A program made the translations under genes and the position numbers. Of a stretch of 64,000 nucleotides of DNA, positions 56,812 through 64,000 are shown piece after piece. Below the pieces are notes generated by a model. That model saw nothing but the letters and a program-made list of their open reading frames with translations, made no database searches and was not told the DNA's origin. The stretch covers positions 1-64,000 of the forward strand of contig JAOZGC010000001.1 in NCBI GenBank assembly GCA_027491915.1. Reading direction: 5' to 3'. The DNA is from Thermoproteota archaeon. GTDB taxonomy: Archaea > Korarchaeota > Korarchaeia > Korarchaeales > Korarchaeaceae. How positions within the stretch are numbered: the first letter of the stretch is position 1; the number at the start of each line of letters is the position of its first letter.

Positions 56812-58566
56812 GTGATCACCGGTTTGGAGGATCTGATGAGGCTCGCCATGGCTCTGGCCGCCGAGAACGCCCTGAAGCACGGTGAGGCCAGGGTCCAACC
56901 GGTGCTCGGGAAGATCCTGGCCGTCGACCCCGGGCTCAAGGGCAGGGTCAGGGAGCTGCTGCCGATCGTCAGGGAGGCTGTGGAGAGGGTCAACTCGATG
57001 GACCCCGGGGAGCTGGAGTCCCTCGCCTCCCTGGCCCCGGCCAGGGGCCGGGGGGAGGGTGGTGGGGAGAGGAGGTGGCCCCCCCTGGAGGGGGTCGGGC
57101 CCCAGGGCACCGTGGTGACCAGGGTGGCCCCCGAGCCGAACGGACACCCCACGCTGGGCCACGTCAAGGGGCTGATGGTTCCCTTCGTCTACGCCAGGAT
57201 GTACCGGGGGAGGTTCCTGCTCAGGTTCGAGGACACCAATCCAAGGGTGGAGAGGCTGGAGTTCTACGACGCCATAAGGGAGGAGTTCTCCATCGTGCTG
57301 GAGGCCGCGGAGAGGAGGCTCGGCCTGTCCCCTGGGAGGTGGGACGAGGAGATAATAGAGTCGGATCACCTGGGGGAGATGTACTCCCACGCCGAGAGGC
57401 TGATCTCCGACGGCAACGCCTACGTGTGCACCTGCCCCGCCGAGAGGGTCAGGAGGAACAGGTCGGCCGGGGTGGCCTGTCCCCACAGGGATCAGCCCCC
57501 AGAGGTCAACCTCGAGCTCTGGGACAGGATGCTCGAGGGGGGCTTCGCCGAGGGAGAGGCCCACCTGAGGCTGAAGACCTCCATGACCCACCCCAACCTG
57601 ACTATGAGGGATCCCGGCATCTTCAGGATAGTGGACCACCCGCACCCCATACAGGGGGACAGGTACAGGGTCTACCCGACCTACGACTTCGCCGTCAGCG
57701 TGATGGACGCCCTCACCGGGGTGACCCACGCATTCAGGAGCAAGGAGTTCGAGCCGCACGTCGAGGTCCAGAGGACCATACTGAAGATGCTCGGTTTCAG
57801 GCAGTTCGAGATGATCCAGTTCGGCCGGATAACCGTAGAGGGGCTCCCCCTCTCCAAGAGGCACATAAGGCCCCTGGTATCGGCGGGCATACTCTGGGGG
57901 TGGGACGACCCCAGGATACCCACCCTCAGGGGCCTCAGGAGGAGGGGTATAGCCCCGGAGGCCCTGGTCGCCCTGATGTACGACCTCGGTCCGAGCAAGG
58001 TTGACTCCACCGTCACGATGGACGCCATAGCCTCCTACAACAGGAAGTGGCTCGACCCCAGGGTGCCGAGGTACATGTTCGTGGCCGACCCGGTGAGGGC
58101 CGAGATACACGGGGCGCCCGGAGATCTGACGGCCGAGGTCAGGGTCCACCCGGACAGGCCGGAGATGGGGGTCAGGAGGATAAGGGTGCCGGCTCGGGCC
58201 GGGGTGGTCGAGGTCTACGTTTCCTGGTCGGATCACAGGAGGCTCCGCCGGGGTCAGGAGGTGAGGCTGAGGGGGCTGGTCAACGCGGAGGTCAGGGGGG
58301 TGACCCCGGACGGGCTCACCCTGAGGTACCTGCCGGGGGTGAGGACCGACGTCCCCATAATCCACTGGGCCCCGGTGGAGGGCGCCACGCCGGCGGTGGT
58401 CCTCGCCCCAAAGAGCGCCTACAGCTACGAGTCCTTCGGGGGTTTCGGGGAGCCAGCCATGTCCGAGCTGAGGGAGGGGGACCTGGTCCAGCTGGTCAGG
58501 TTCGGCTTCGCCAGGGTCGACGGGAGGGAGGGCGCCACGGTCAAGTTGATACGCTCCCACGGCTGA
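56812..58566 (+). CDS. gltX: Glutamyl-tRNA synthetase (archaeal type)
   Basis: GluRS charges tRNA-Glu (and in many archaea tRNA-Gln, for later amidation). The 584-residue protein has an archaeal N-terminal extension (about 1-95), the HIGH-like motif in PEPNGHPTLGH, the LSKRHI motif for KMSKS, and C-terminal beta-barrel anticodon-binding domains as in archaeal/eukaryotic enzymes. The start is GTG at 56812, about 30 bp after CTATTTTTAAC, so it is leaderless. Confidence 0.96.
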   Translation: MITGLEDLMRLAMALAAENALKHGEARVQPVLGKILAVDPGLKGRVRELLPIVREAVERVNSMDPGELESLASLAPARGRGEGGGERRWPPLEGVGPQGTVVTRVAPEPNGHPTLGHVKGLMVPFVYARMYRGRFLLRFEDTNPRVERLEFYDAIREEFSIVLEAAERRLGLSPGRWDEEIIESDHLGEMYSHAERLISDGNAYVCTCPAERVRRNRSAGVACPHRDQPPEVNLELWDRMLEGGFAEGEAHLRLKTSMTHPNLTMRDPGIFRIVDHPHPIQGDRYRVYPTYDFAVSVMDALTGVTHAFRSKEFEPHVEVQRTILKMLGFRQFEMIQFGRITVEGLPLSKRHIRPLVSAGILWGWDDPRIPTLRGLRRRGIAPEALVALMYDLGPSKVDSTVTMDAIASYNRKWLDPRVPRYMFVADPVRAEIHGAPGDLTAEVRVHPDRPEMGVRRIRVPARAGVVEVYVSWSDHRRLRRGQEVRLRGLVNAEVRGVTPDGLTLRYLPGVRTDVPIIHWAPVEGATPAVVLAPKSAYSYESFGGFGEPAMSELREGDLVQLVRFGFARVDGREGATVKLIRSHG

Positions 58567-58581
58567 TCACCCGCGGTCACC

Positions 58582-59517
58582 ATGAGGGTCGTCGTGGTTC
58601 ACGGCGGGGTGAGGATATCGAGGCCCCGGCCCGGGGGGCGGTCCAGAGACGGGGAGATAGTCGACAAGTTGATGGACGTGGCGGAGAGGGCGCGCCGAGT
58701 CCTACTCGCCGGCTCCGCGCTGGACGCCGTTGAGGAGGCCGTCAGGATCATGGAGGAGGACCCAACCTTCAACGCGGGGTACGGCTCGGCCCTCAACCTA
58801 GTCGGGGAGGTGGAGGTTGACGCCTCCATAATGGACGGATCCACCATGCGGGCCGGCGCCGTCGGCGCGGTGAGGGGGGTCCTCCACCCGGTGACCCTGG
58901 CCAGGGCGGTTATGGAGAGGACCCCCCACGTCCTCCTAGTCGGGGAGGGGGCCAGAGAATTCGCCAGGAAGCTGGGACTGGGTGGAGACGAGGATCTAGT
59001 CCACGAGAGTCGGGTCTCCGCGAGGAGAGAGGCCCTGAGGGGGGCGCTCGGTGGGGGGTCCGCTGGGGGGACGATGCCGGCGCGGGATCTCATCGGGATT
59101 TACGGCGTGGGGGAAACGGTCGGCGCCGTGGCCCTGGACGGTGAGGGGAGGTTGGCGGCGGCCACGTCCACGGGCGGGCTGACCCTGAAGCTCCCGGGCA
59201 GGGTTGGGGATTCGGCCGTCGTGGGCGCCGGGACGTACGCCGACGGGAGGGCGGCCTGCTCCGGGACGGGGGTTGGGGAGGCGGCCATAGTTGAGGCGGG
59301 GGCCTTCAGGGTCGTGGAGGCGGTGGGCCGGGGCCTCCACCCGCGGAGGGCGGCCGAGGAGGTCCTGGACATCATCAGGCGGGAGACCGGGAGGGAGTTC
59401 GGGTTCATAGTGGTGGACCGATCGGGCAGGGTGGGGGTGGCCCAGATGGGCTACGGCCTGTTCTGGGCCTCGGCCACCGACGAGGGCGTCGAGGGGGGGA
59501 TAGAGGGCGGGGGATGA
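58582..59517 (+). CDS. Isoaspartyl peptidase / type 2 asparaginase (Ntn hydrolase)
   Basis: The 311-residue proenzyme cuts itself to free an N-terminal Thr that acts as nucleophile. The cleavage region reads GVGETVGAVALDG, with Thr after Glu, followed by AAATSTGG; FNAGYGSALN and the N-terminal VVVHGGV are also typical. Members hydrolyse isoaspartyl peptides or asparagine. It follows gltX by 15 bp and may be co-transcribed. It has a Gly-rich C-terminal end. Confidence 0.9.
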   Translation: MRVVVVHGGVRISRPRPGGRSRDGEIVDKLMDVAERARRVLLAGSALDAVEEAVRIMEEDPTFNAGYGSALNLVGEVEVDASIMDGSTMRAGAVGAVRGVLHPVTLARAVMERTPHVLLVGEGAREFARKLGLGGDEDLVHESRVSARREALRGALGGGSAGGTMPARDLIGIYGVGETVGAVALDGEGRLAAATSTGGLTLKLPGRVGDSAVVGAGTYADGRAACSGTGVGEAAIVEAGAFRVVEAVGRGLHPRRAAEEVLDIIRRETGREFGFIVVDRSGRVGVAQMGYGLFWASATDEGVEGGIEGGG

Positions 59518-59526
59518 TCTCTCAGT

Positions 59527-59745
59527 TCACCCGAGGGACTCGTGGACCAGTATGGCCGTGACCGGGCAGGAGACCTCGCACGCCCTGCAGATGAAGCAGC
59601 GCTCCTCGGCCCCGTCGGTCACCGCGGCCTTCTTGGACTCGACCTCGAAGTTGCTGACCGGACACACGTCCACGCATATCCCGCAGCCTATGCACCTCTC
59701 CAGGTCCACCTCTATCCTAACCGCGTGGATAAGCTCCCTGCTCAT
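59527..59745 (-). CDS. Two-cluster ferredoxin
   Basis: The 72-residue protein has two 4Fe-4S motifs, CIGCGICVDVCP and CFICRACEVSCP, and no extra domain. The second motif is slightly unusual in having Phe-Ile after the first Cys. It starts five bases after the flavoprotein gene and should exchange electrons with it, and possibly with IorAB. The ATG at 59745 is clear. Confidence 0.9.
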   Translation of the reverse strand: MSRELIHAVRIEVDLERCIGCGICVDVCPVSNFEVESKKAAVTDGAEERCFICRACEVSCPVTAILVHESLG

Positions 59746-59750
59746 GCGGC

Positions 59751-60920
59751 TCAACCTCCCAGGACTTCTCCCACCTTCCGCCCCCTCTCCACCGCCTTCT
59801 CCATCTCGGCTGCCTTCCAGGAGAGGTCCCTGCTTGAGACGGCGCTGAAACCGAGGATCCTTCCGGTTCCCCTCTCGTAGACCAGGAACGCCCTGTCCCC
59901 CCACTCCGTCCCGCTCAGATCCCTCCTGTCGACGTCGAATCCCGCCTTCTCTGCCTCGACGCTCGTGAACCCGACGGACACCAGGAAGTTGCCGCCAATG
60001 AAAACGTCCTTTATGTATCTCGGGGTCCTGAGCGCCGCCTTGCTCCCGGAGATCGCCCTGATCGCGTTGTATGCCATGAGCGTGGCCACCTCCCCCACGG
60101 CGAAGTGTCCCGGCCTCCCGGTCACCGGGTCGTAGCTCACCGCGCAGTCCCCCACCGCGAAGATCCTGGGGTCGGACGTTCTCCCCTGCCGGTCGACCAT
60201 CACCGCCCAGTCTTCCCACAGGTCGATGCCCGCCTCCCTGGCCAGGCGCACCTCCGGCGTCACCCCCATGGCGGACACGACGACGTCGGCGTCGATCAGG
60301 GTCCCATCGTCCATTCTCACCCCTCCTTCGGTTATCTCCCTGACCTTCCCGTGGTCGAAGACCACGCCCTCCCGGGACAGCCTGTCCTCCAGCTCTCTGG
60401 AGAGTTCCGGCTCAAGAGACTTCCTCACCAGCCTAGACCTGACCAAGACGTGGGGCTCGGCCCCCAGGGCCAGGCACGTGTCGGCGGCGTGGAGCGCCAC
60501 CAGGCTGGCCCCGACCATGGCGACCCTGCTGGGGGACTCTTCCCTCAACCTCTCCACGTCCCCCACCCTCCTGTATCCTATAGTCCTCTCGGCCCCGGGG
60601 CACCTCGGCCTGGAGGAGTTGGCCCCGGTCGCCAGTATCAGGTAGTCGTATTCCAAGGATCTCCCGTCTTCTAGGATCACCTCCCTCTTGTCCCGCCTTA
60701 TCCTTGTCACCTCGCCCCCGACGAACTCGGCCCCCCAGGCCTCGACGTGCCTCGTGCTGACCGTGATGTCCCTCCCGGCGGCCACCAGCCTGAGCTTGTG
60801 CCTGACGTAGGGCCTCTCGTCACCCACCACCGTGACCTTCGCGTCCGAGAGACGCCTGACCGCGTCCCAGGCGGACGCCAGCCCTCCCAGTCCGGATCCG
60901 ACGATGACCAGCCTCTGCAA
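59751..60920 (-). CDS. FAD-dependent pyridine nucleotide-disulfide oxidoreductase family protein
   Basis: The 389-residue protein has two dinucleotide folds: the FAD site VIVGSGLGGLASAW at the N-terminus, a NAD(P)H site VAMVGASLVALHAA (less glycine rich than usual), and the FAVGDCAVS motif. It lacks the active-site CxxxxC disulfide pair, so it resembles NADH oxidase or ferredoxin/rubredoxin reductases. The ferredoxin gene follows directly, suggesting an NAD(P)H:ferredoxin pair. The start is TTG at 60920, about 32 bp after an AT-rich box (60945-60962). Confidence 0.88.
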   Translation of the reverse strand: MQRLVIVGSGLGGLASAWDAVRRLSDAKVTVVGDERPYVRHKLRLVAAGRDITVSTRHVEAWGAEFVGGEVTRIRRDKREVILEDGRSLEYDYLILATGANSSRPRCPGAERTIGYRRVGDVERLREESPSRVAMVGASLVALHAADTCLALGAEPHVLVRSRLVRKSLEPELSRELEDRLSREGVVFDHGKVREITEGGVRMDDGTLIDADVVVSAMGVTPEVRLAREAGIDLWEDWAVMVDRQGRTSDPRIFAVGDCAVSYDPVTGRPGHFAVGEVATLMAYNAIRAISGSKAALRTPRYIKDVFIGGNFLVSVGFTSVEAEKAGFDVDRRDLSGTEWGDRAFLVYERGTGRILGFSAVSSRDLSWKAAEMEKAVERGRKVGEVLGG

Positions 60921-60959
60921 TGGCTTCCCCTCGCCCCGGCGTCCCTATAATTAATAATT

Positions 60960-61814
60960 TTAACTCAAATCTGACGAGTTCCCCCTCGGTGGGGCGCCGA
61001 ACAGCTTCCCGTACTCCCTCCTCAGGTGCTCCCTGCTGACGTGGGTGTATATCTGGGTGGTGCTCAGGCTGGCGTGGCCCAGGAGCTCCTGTATCGCCCG
61101 GATGTCGGCCCCGGCCTCCAGCAGGTGGGTGGCCATGCTGTGGCGCAGGGTGTGCGGGGTCACCCTCTTCTTTATTCCCGCGGCGGCCGCGGCCCTCCTG
61201 ACGACCCTCTGGACCGTGCGGGGGGAGACGGGGAAGATCCTGCGGTCAGATCCTCCGTCGGCCGCGTACGAACGGAGGAGATCTGAGGTCTCCCGATCCA
61301 CCAGGACGTACCTGTCCTTCCCCCCCTTCCCCCCCCGGACCACCACCACCCCCTCCTCCAGGTCCACGTCGTCCCAGGTCAGGGCGCAAAGCTCGGACAC
61401 CCTGAGCCCGGTGGCGTAGAGGAAGCGGAGCATCAGGCGGTCCCTCTGGGTCGGAGCGGCTTCTATTAGCCTGCGGACCTCGGATCTGCTCAGGACCGAG
61501 GGGAGGCGCCTCCTAACCCTGGGCCTGTCCACCCGAACCGGATCTCCCTCGGCGATCCCCCTGGACCTGAGGAACCTGTAGAACGTCTTCAGGGAGGCTA
61601 TCCTCCTGAGGATCGTCCTGGCGGATAATCCCCCCTCCCTCCTCAGGTACCCCAGGTACCCCTCGACGTCCCCCGGATCGGCCTCCTCCGGGGACTTGTT
61701 GAGCCACCGGAGGAACCTCCTGACGTCGTAGGAGTACTGCCTGATCGTCCCGGCCCTGTAACCCCTAGAGTCGAGCCACTCTGCGAACTGCGCTATGTAC
61801 TCCCCGACGTCCAT
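60960..61814 (-). CDS. xerA: XerA-type tyrosine recombinase
   Basis: This is the archaeal chromosome-dimer resolving recombinase type. The 284-residue protein has an N-terminal SAM-like core-binding domain (about 1-95) and a C-terminal catalytic domain with the full set of residues: Arg in TGLRVSELC, Lys in the beta hairpin (GKGGKDRYV), HTLRHS, LGHASLSTTQ and Tyr in IYTHV. The ATG is 26 bp after GGTTAAAAGGG, so it is leaderless. I found no dif-like site in its flanks. Confidence 0.94.
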   Translation of the reverse strand: MDVGEYIAQFAEWLDSRGYRAGTIRQYSYDVRRFLRWLNKSPEEADPGDVEGYLGYLRREGGLSARTILRRIASLKTFYRFLRSRGIAEGDPVRVDRPRVRRRLPSVLSRSEVRRLIEAAPTQRDRLMLRFLYATGLRVSELCALTWDDVDLEEGVVVVRGGKGGKDRYVLVDRETSDLLRSYAADGGSDRRIFPVSPRTVQRVVRRAAAAAGIKKRVTPHTLRHSMATHLLEAGADIRAIQELLGHASLSTTQIYTHVSREHLRREYGKLFGAPPRGNSSDLS

Positions 61815-61895
61815 CTGTGGACCGGACGGCCAAAACAGGTTAAAAGGGTTGGGACCCCCCGGTAATAACGTCTCCGTTTCAGGGGGCTGTTGAAC

Positions 61896-64000
61896 ATGAG
61901 GAGGGCGGTCGCGCTGCTGGCAGCGATATCGGTAATGGCCCCGATCCCGGGAGCCCTCTCAACGCCTCAGGAGGGTCGTCTGTGGTCCGTCAAGCTCGAG
62001 AGGGCGCCCGTCCCGAAGGGATTCACCCTGCCCACCCCGATGCCCCTGGCCCAGGGAGTAGTGGCCGTGTACCCCTCCATCACGTCGGTCTCCCTCCTGG
62101 ACGTGGGTGAGGGGGGCGCCTCCCCCCTCTGGACCGTGGACCTCGGGAGGGTGCCGGTCTCCCAATTCACCTCGTCTGGCGAGTTCGTCTACGTCCTGAC
62201 GTGGGCCAGGAAGCCCTGGTCCACCAGGCTCTACGCCATAAGGGTGAGCGACGGGGCCATGCCATGGCCCGACGGAGTCGAGCTCGACACTGCCCTGAGG
62301 GACGTGCCCATAGTTTACGGGGGAGGGGTGGTCGCGGTTCCGATGGAATCGGGCGAGGTGTGGGGCATAGGGGCCGAGTACGGGAACAAGAAGTGGTCCG
62401 TCAGACTGTCGGGGACGGCAAAGGACATGATGCTGGTCTCGGGGATCCTCGTGGTCATGGACGGGGCGGGGGTCGTGGGGATAGACCCGGGCACCGGCGC
62501 CGTCCTGTGGAAGTTCGACTCCGGGGACGAGCCCGTCGCCATGGGGAGGTACGGGACGGCGGTCTACGTGGTGACCGAGGGATCCACCCTCTACGGGATA
62601 GACCCGACCAGCGGGAACAAGTTGGGCGAGGCCCAGCTCCCCAGGGAGCCCCCCGTCCCCGGGAGGATACCCGTCTGGGCTGACGCCGTGTTGGTGGCCA
62701 CCCAGAGGGCGAAGATATTCGCCGTCGGCGCCCGGTCGTACGACGTTTCCTCCCTCCCCAGGTACTTGGACCTGCTCCCCGCTCGCCAGCCCTCCCTCGT
62801 GAACGGGCTGCTCCTCGCCGCGGGGAAGTTCGGAGAGGTCTACTTCATGGATTGGAACCCCCGGGGGGTCATGCCCACCCTGCTGGAGTCCAGCCTCCCG
62901 GACGCGCCGGCGTCCGACTTCGGCCTGACGCCTGACGGGGAGATAGCCCTGATATACTCGGCCGACGGGTCTCTCACGGCCTTCAGGGTTCCGCTGCTTC
63001 AGGTGTACCCGAGGGGATTTGAGGTTCAGGGTGACGGGATCCAGCTGGATTTCGTCGCCTGCGCCTTCCTCTCGACCTCCTCCCCCGGGGTGATAACGGT
63101 TACCTCCCCGCTGGGGGACGTGCTGGCCCAGGAGGACTTCCTGTCCTTCGCCGACGGCGGTTGCATGGAGGACCTGATATACGTTCCGGGGGCGACGGCC
63201 TACGACCGGATCTACCTGTCCGCCTCCGTGGGGGCCAGGACTTCCCCGGAGGAGGAGGTCCAGTTGGCGGTCGGTCCGCTGCCTCAGCCCCCTGCCGCGG
63301 CCGGGTCGCCGGCGAACCTGGTGATCCCGCCCGGGGCGGTGGTCGGGGAGCCCACGTGGATAGGTGTTAACGTGACCAACGTCTGGGGTGAGGGGGAGAT
63401 CTCGGTCTCGGCCTCCGGCGAGGGGATATCGGTGTTTAACGCCTCTCCCGTCCACCTGGGACCGAACTCGTCCACGCTCATCAGGCTCGAGGCGACGCCG
63501 CTCAGGCAGGGAGAGCTGAAGGTCAACGTCTCGATATTGCTGGACGGCGTCGAGGTCTACTCTATAGGGGGGTCGCTCAGGGCGGCGGCCGGATCCATCA
63601 TAGACCGCCTGAGTCCGGCCTCGGAGGAGGTAACGCTGGGCGACGTGCTCAGCCTCCGGGTCACCCTGACCAACAGGTATCGGGACGGCGCCACCTTCAC
63701 CCTGAGGCTTGGGGACGGGGGCCTGTCCCAGCTCGCCCCCGTGACCGTTGGTCCGCTCCGGGCGGGCGAGTCCGTCAACGCGACCGTTGAGGGGGTGGCC
63801 TCGGCCCAGGGGGTCGTCAAGCCGGTGGTGTCCGTCCTGGCCGACGGGAGCGTGATAGACTCCGCCGAGGCGGGGGAGGTCAGGGTAGTCTCCCTGCCCC
63901 CGCCTCCCCCAGGCAGGGCCCCTCCCCAGGGCCAGCAGCCGTCCGGCGTCCCGTGGATCGGGATACCCTGGGAGACCGCGGCCGCCGCCGCGGCGGTGGT
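61896..64000 (+). CDS. Secreted beta-propeller-like protein with CARDB-like domains (3' end beyond window)
   Basis: The frame is open from the ATG at 61896 to the window edge (701 codons plus 2 bases). It begins with a signal peptide (about 1-22). Residues about 30-370 contain PQQ/WD-like propeller repeats with VVGIDPGTGAVLWKF and LYGIDPTSGNKLG. The part after about 450 has beta-sandwich domains with sequons (NVTN, NSS, NVS, NAT) and a Pro-rich stretch before a hydrophobic end, perhaps the C-terminal anchor. It resembles the sequon-rich surface proteins elsewhere in the window. A TATA-like GGTAATAACG lies about 30 bp upstream. Confidence 0.75.
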   Translation, partial: MRRAVALLAAISVMAPIPGALSTPQEGRLWSVKLERAPVPKGFTLPTPMPLAQGVVAVYPSITSVSLLDVGEGGASPLWTVDLGRVPVSQFTSSGEFVYVLTWARKPWSTRLYAIRVSDGAMPWPDGVELDTALRDVPIVYGGGVVAVPMESGEVWGIGAEYGNKKWSVRLSGTAKDMMLVSGILVVMDGAGVVGIDPGTGAVLWKFDSGDEPVAMGRYGTAVYVVTEGSTLYGIDPTSGNKLGEAQLPREPPVPGRIPVWADAVLVATQRAKIFAVGARSYDVSSLPRYLDLLPARQPSLVNGLLLAAGKFGEVYFMDWNPRGVMPTLLESSLPDAPASDFGLTPDGEIALIYSADGSLTAFRVPLLQVYPRGFEVQGDGIQLDFVACAFLSTSSPGVITVTSPLGDVLAQEDFLSFADGGCMEDLIYVPGATAYDRIYLSASVGARTSPEEEVQLAVGPLPQPPAAAGSPANLVIPPGAVVGEPTWIGVNVTNVWGEGEISVSASGEGISVFNASPVHLGPNSSTLIRLEATPLRQGELKVNVSILLDGVEVYSIGGSLRAAAGSIIDRLSPASEEVTLGDVLSLRVTLTNRYRDGATFTLRLGDGGLSQLAPVTVGPLRAGESVNATVEGVASAQGVVKPVVSVLADGSVIDSAEAGEVRVVSLPPPPPGRAPPQGQQPSGVPWIGIPWETAAAAAAV

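Noticed and set aside
60921-61895. dif-like recombination site near xerA
   Set aside because: The short flanks hold TATA-like boxes but no 28-bp imperfect palindrome with an AT-rich centre.
61959-63455. Minus-strand open frame of 498 codons
   Set aside because: It is antisense to the secreted propeller-like protein, which has a signal peptide, repeats and sequons; the minus product has none.

Overview
The window is archaeal: GC-rich, densely packed, with archaeal-type information genes (RpoL/Rpb11, Csl4 exosome subunit, L10e, EF-2, TFS, archaeal GluRS and MetRS, ABCE1/Rli1), sn-glycerol-1-phosphate dehydrogenase for archaeal lipids, an AglB/STT3 oligosaccharyltransferase, TATA boxes about 26-30 bp before many starts (leaderless transcripts), and intron-containing tRNA. 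TACK-type (Thermoproteota/Korarchaeota-like) ancestry is my inference from gene content (Orc-like ATPase, KaiC-like ATPases, multi-intron tRNA, IorAB and ADP-forming acyl-CoA synthetase suggesting peptide fermentation). No plasmid, phage, IS element or CRISPR array was seen.

Layout. 1-8285 (minus): a compact translation/RNA-processing run trmJ - rpl10e - METTL5-like methylase - csl4 - conserved protein - rpoL, followed by aglB - NDPK-like fusion - cdc48 (cut by the window edge). 8290-18326: CDP-alcohol phosphotransferase, EF-2, an Orc-like ATPase, acyl-CoA synthetase beta subunit with PRC-barrel protein, a coiled-coil protein, DUF373 membrane protein, NYN nuclease-like protein, TFS and an NSUN-type RNA methylase with PUA partner. 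18365-24647: PEP synthase, SAM hydrolase, stomatin-NfeD pair, RNA ligase-like phosphodiesterase. 24706-31522: M18 peptidase, an orphan protein, AdoMet decarboxylase, a lone Cas6-like protein, kinase, radical SAM enzyme, a highly structured intergenic region and an endonuclease IV-like protein. 31584-35716: tRNA-Asp, then a KaiC-like / ACT-4VR / pseudo-KaiC / DHH group and FAD synthetase. 35717-45599: a candidate small RNA, MetRS, G1P dehydrogenase, ABCE1, IorAB, a PUA protein, Trm112-like protein and a tRNA-Tyr with two introns. 45607-55331: HAD phosphatases, small zinc proteins, membrane HTH regulator, DUF1512, Nudix, UppP-like phosphatase, NatAB-type ABC exporter facing a secreted glycoprotein, RNase HIII-like nuclease. 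55366-64000: a HisD-like enzyme with altered catalytic residues, GluRS, isoaspartyl peptidase-like protein, ferredoxin plus flavoprotein, XerA recombinase and a secreted beta-propeller-like protein cut by the window edge.

Recurring themes. (1) At least seven divergent gene pairs have their starts only 54-60 bp apart around a single AT-rich box, as if one TATA element served both directions. (2) Two convincing genes (endonuclease IV-like and a small Cys-rich protein) have no ATG/GTG/TTG at their N-terminus but have CTG behind a GGTG-type ribosome binding site; TTG starts are also very common. (3) Genes with duplicated domains (cdc48, abce1) carry long perfect DNA repeats at the equivalent motifs, suggesting intragenic gene conversion. 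(4) Secreted proteins are rich in N-glycosylation sequons, consistent with the AglB gene.
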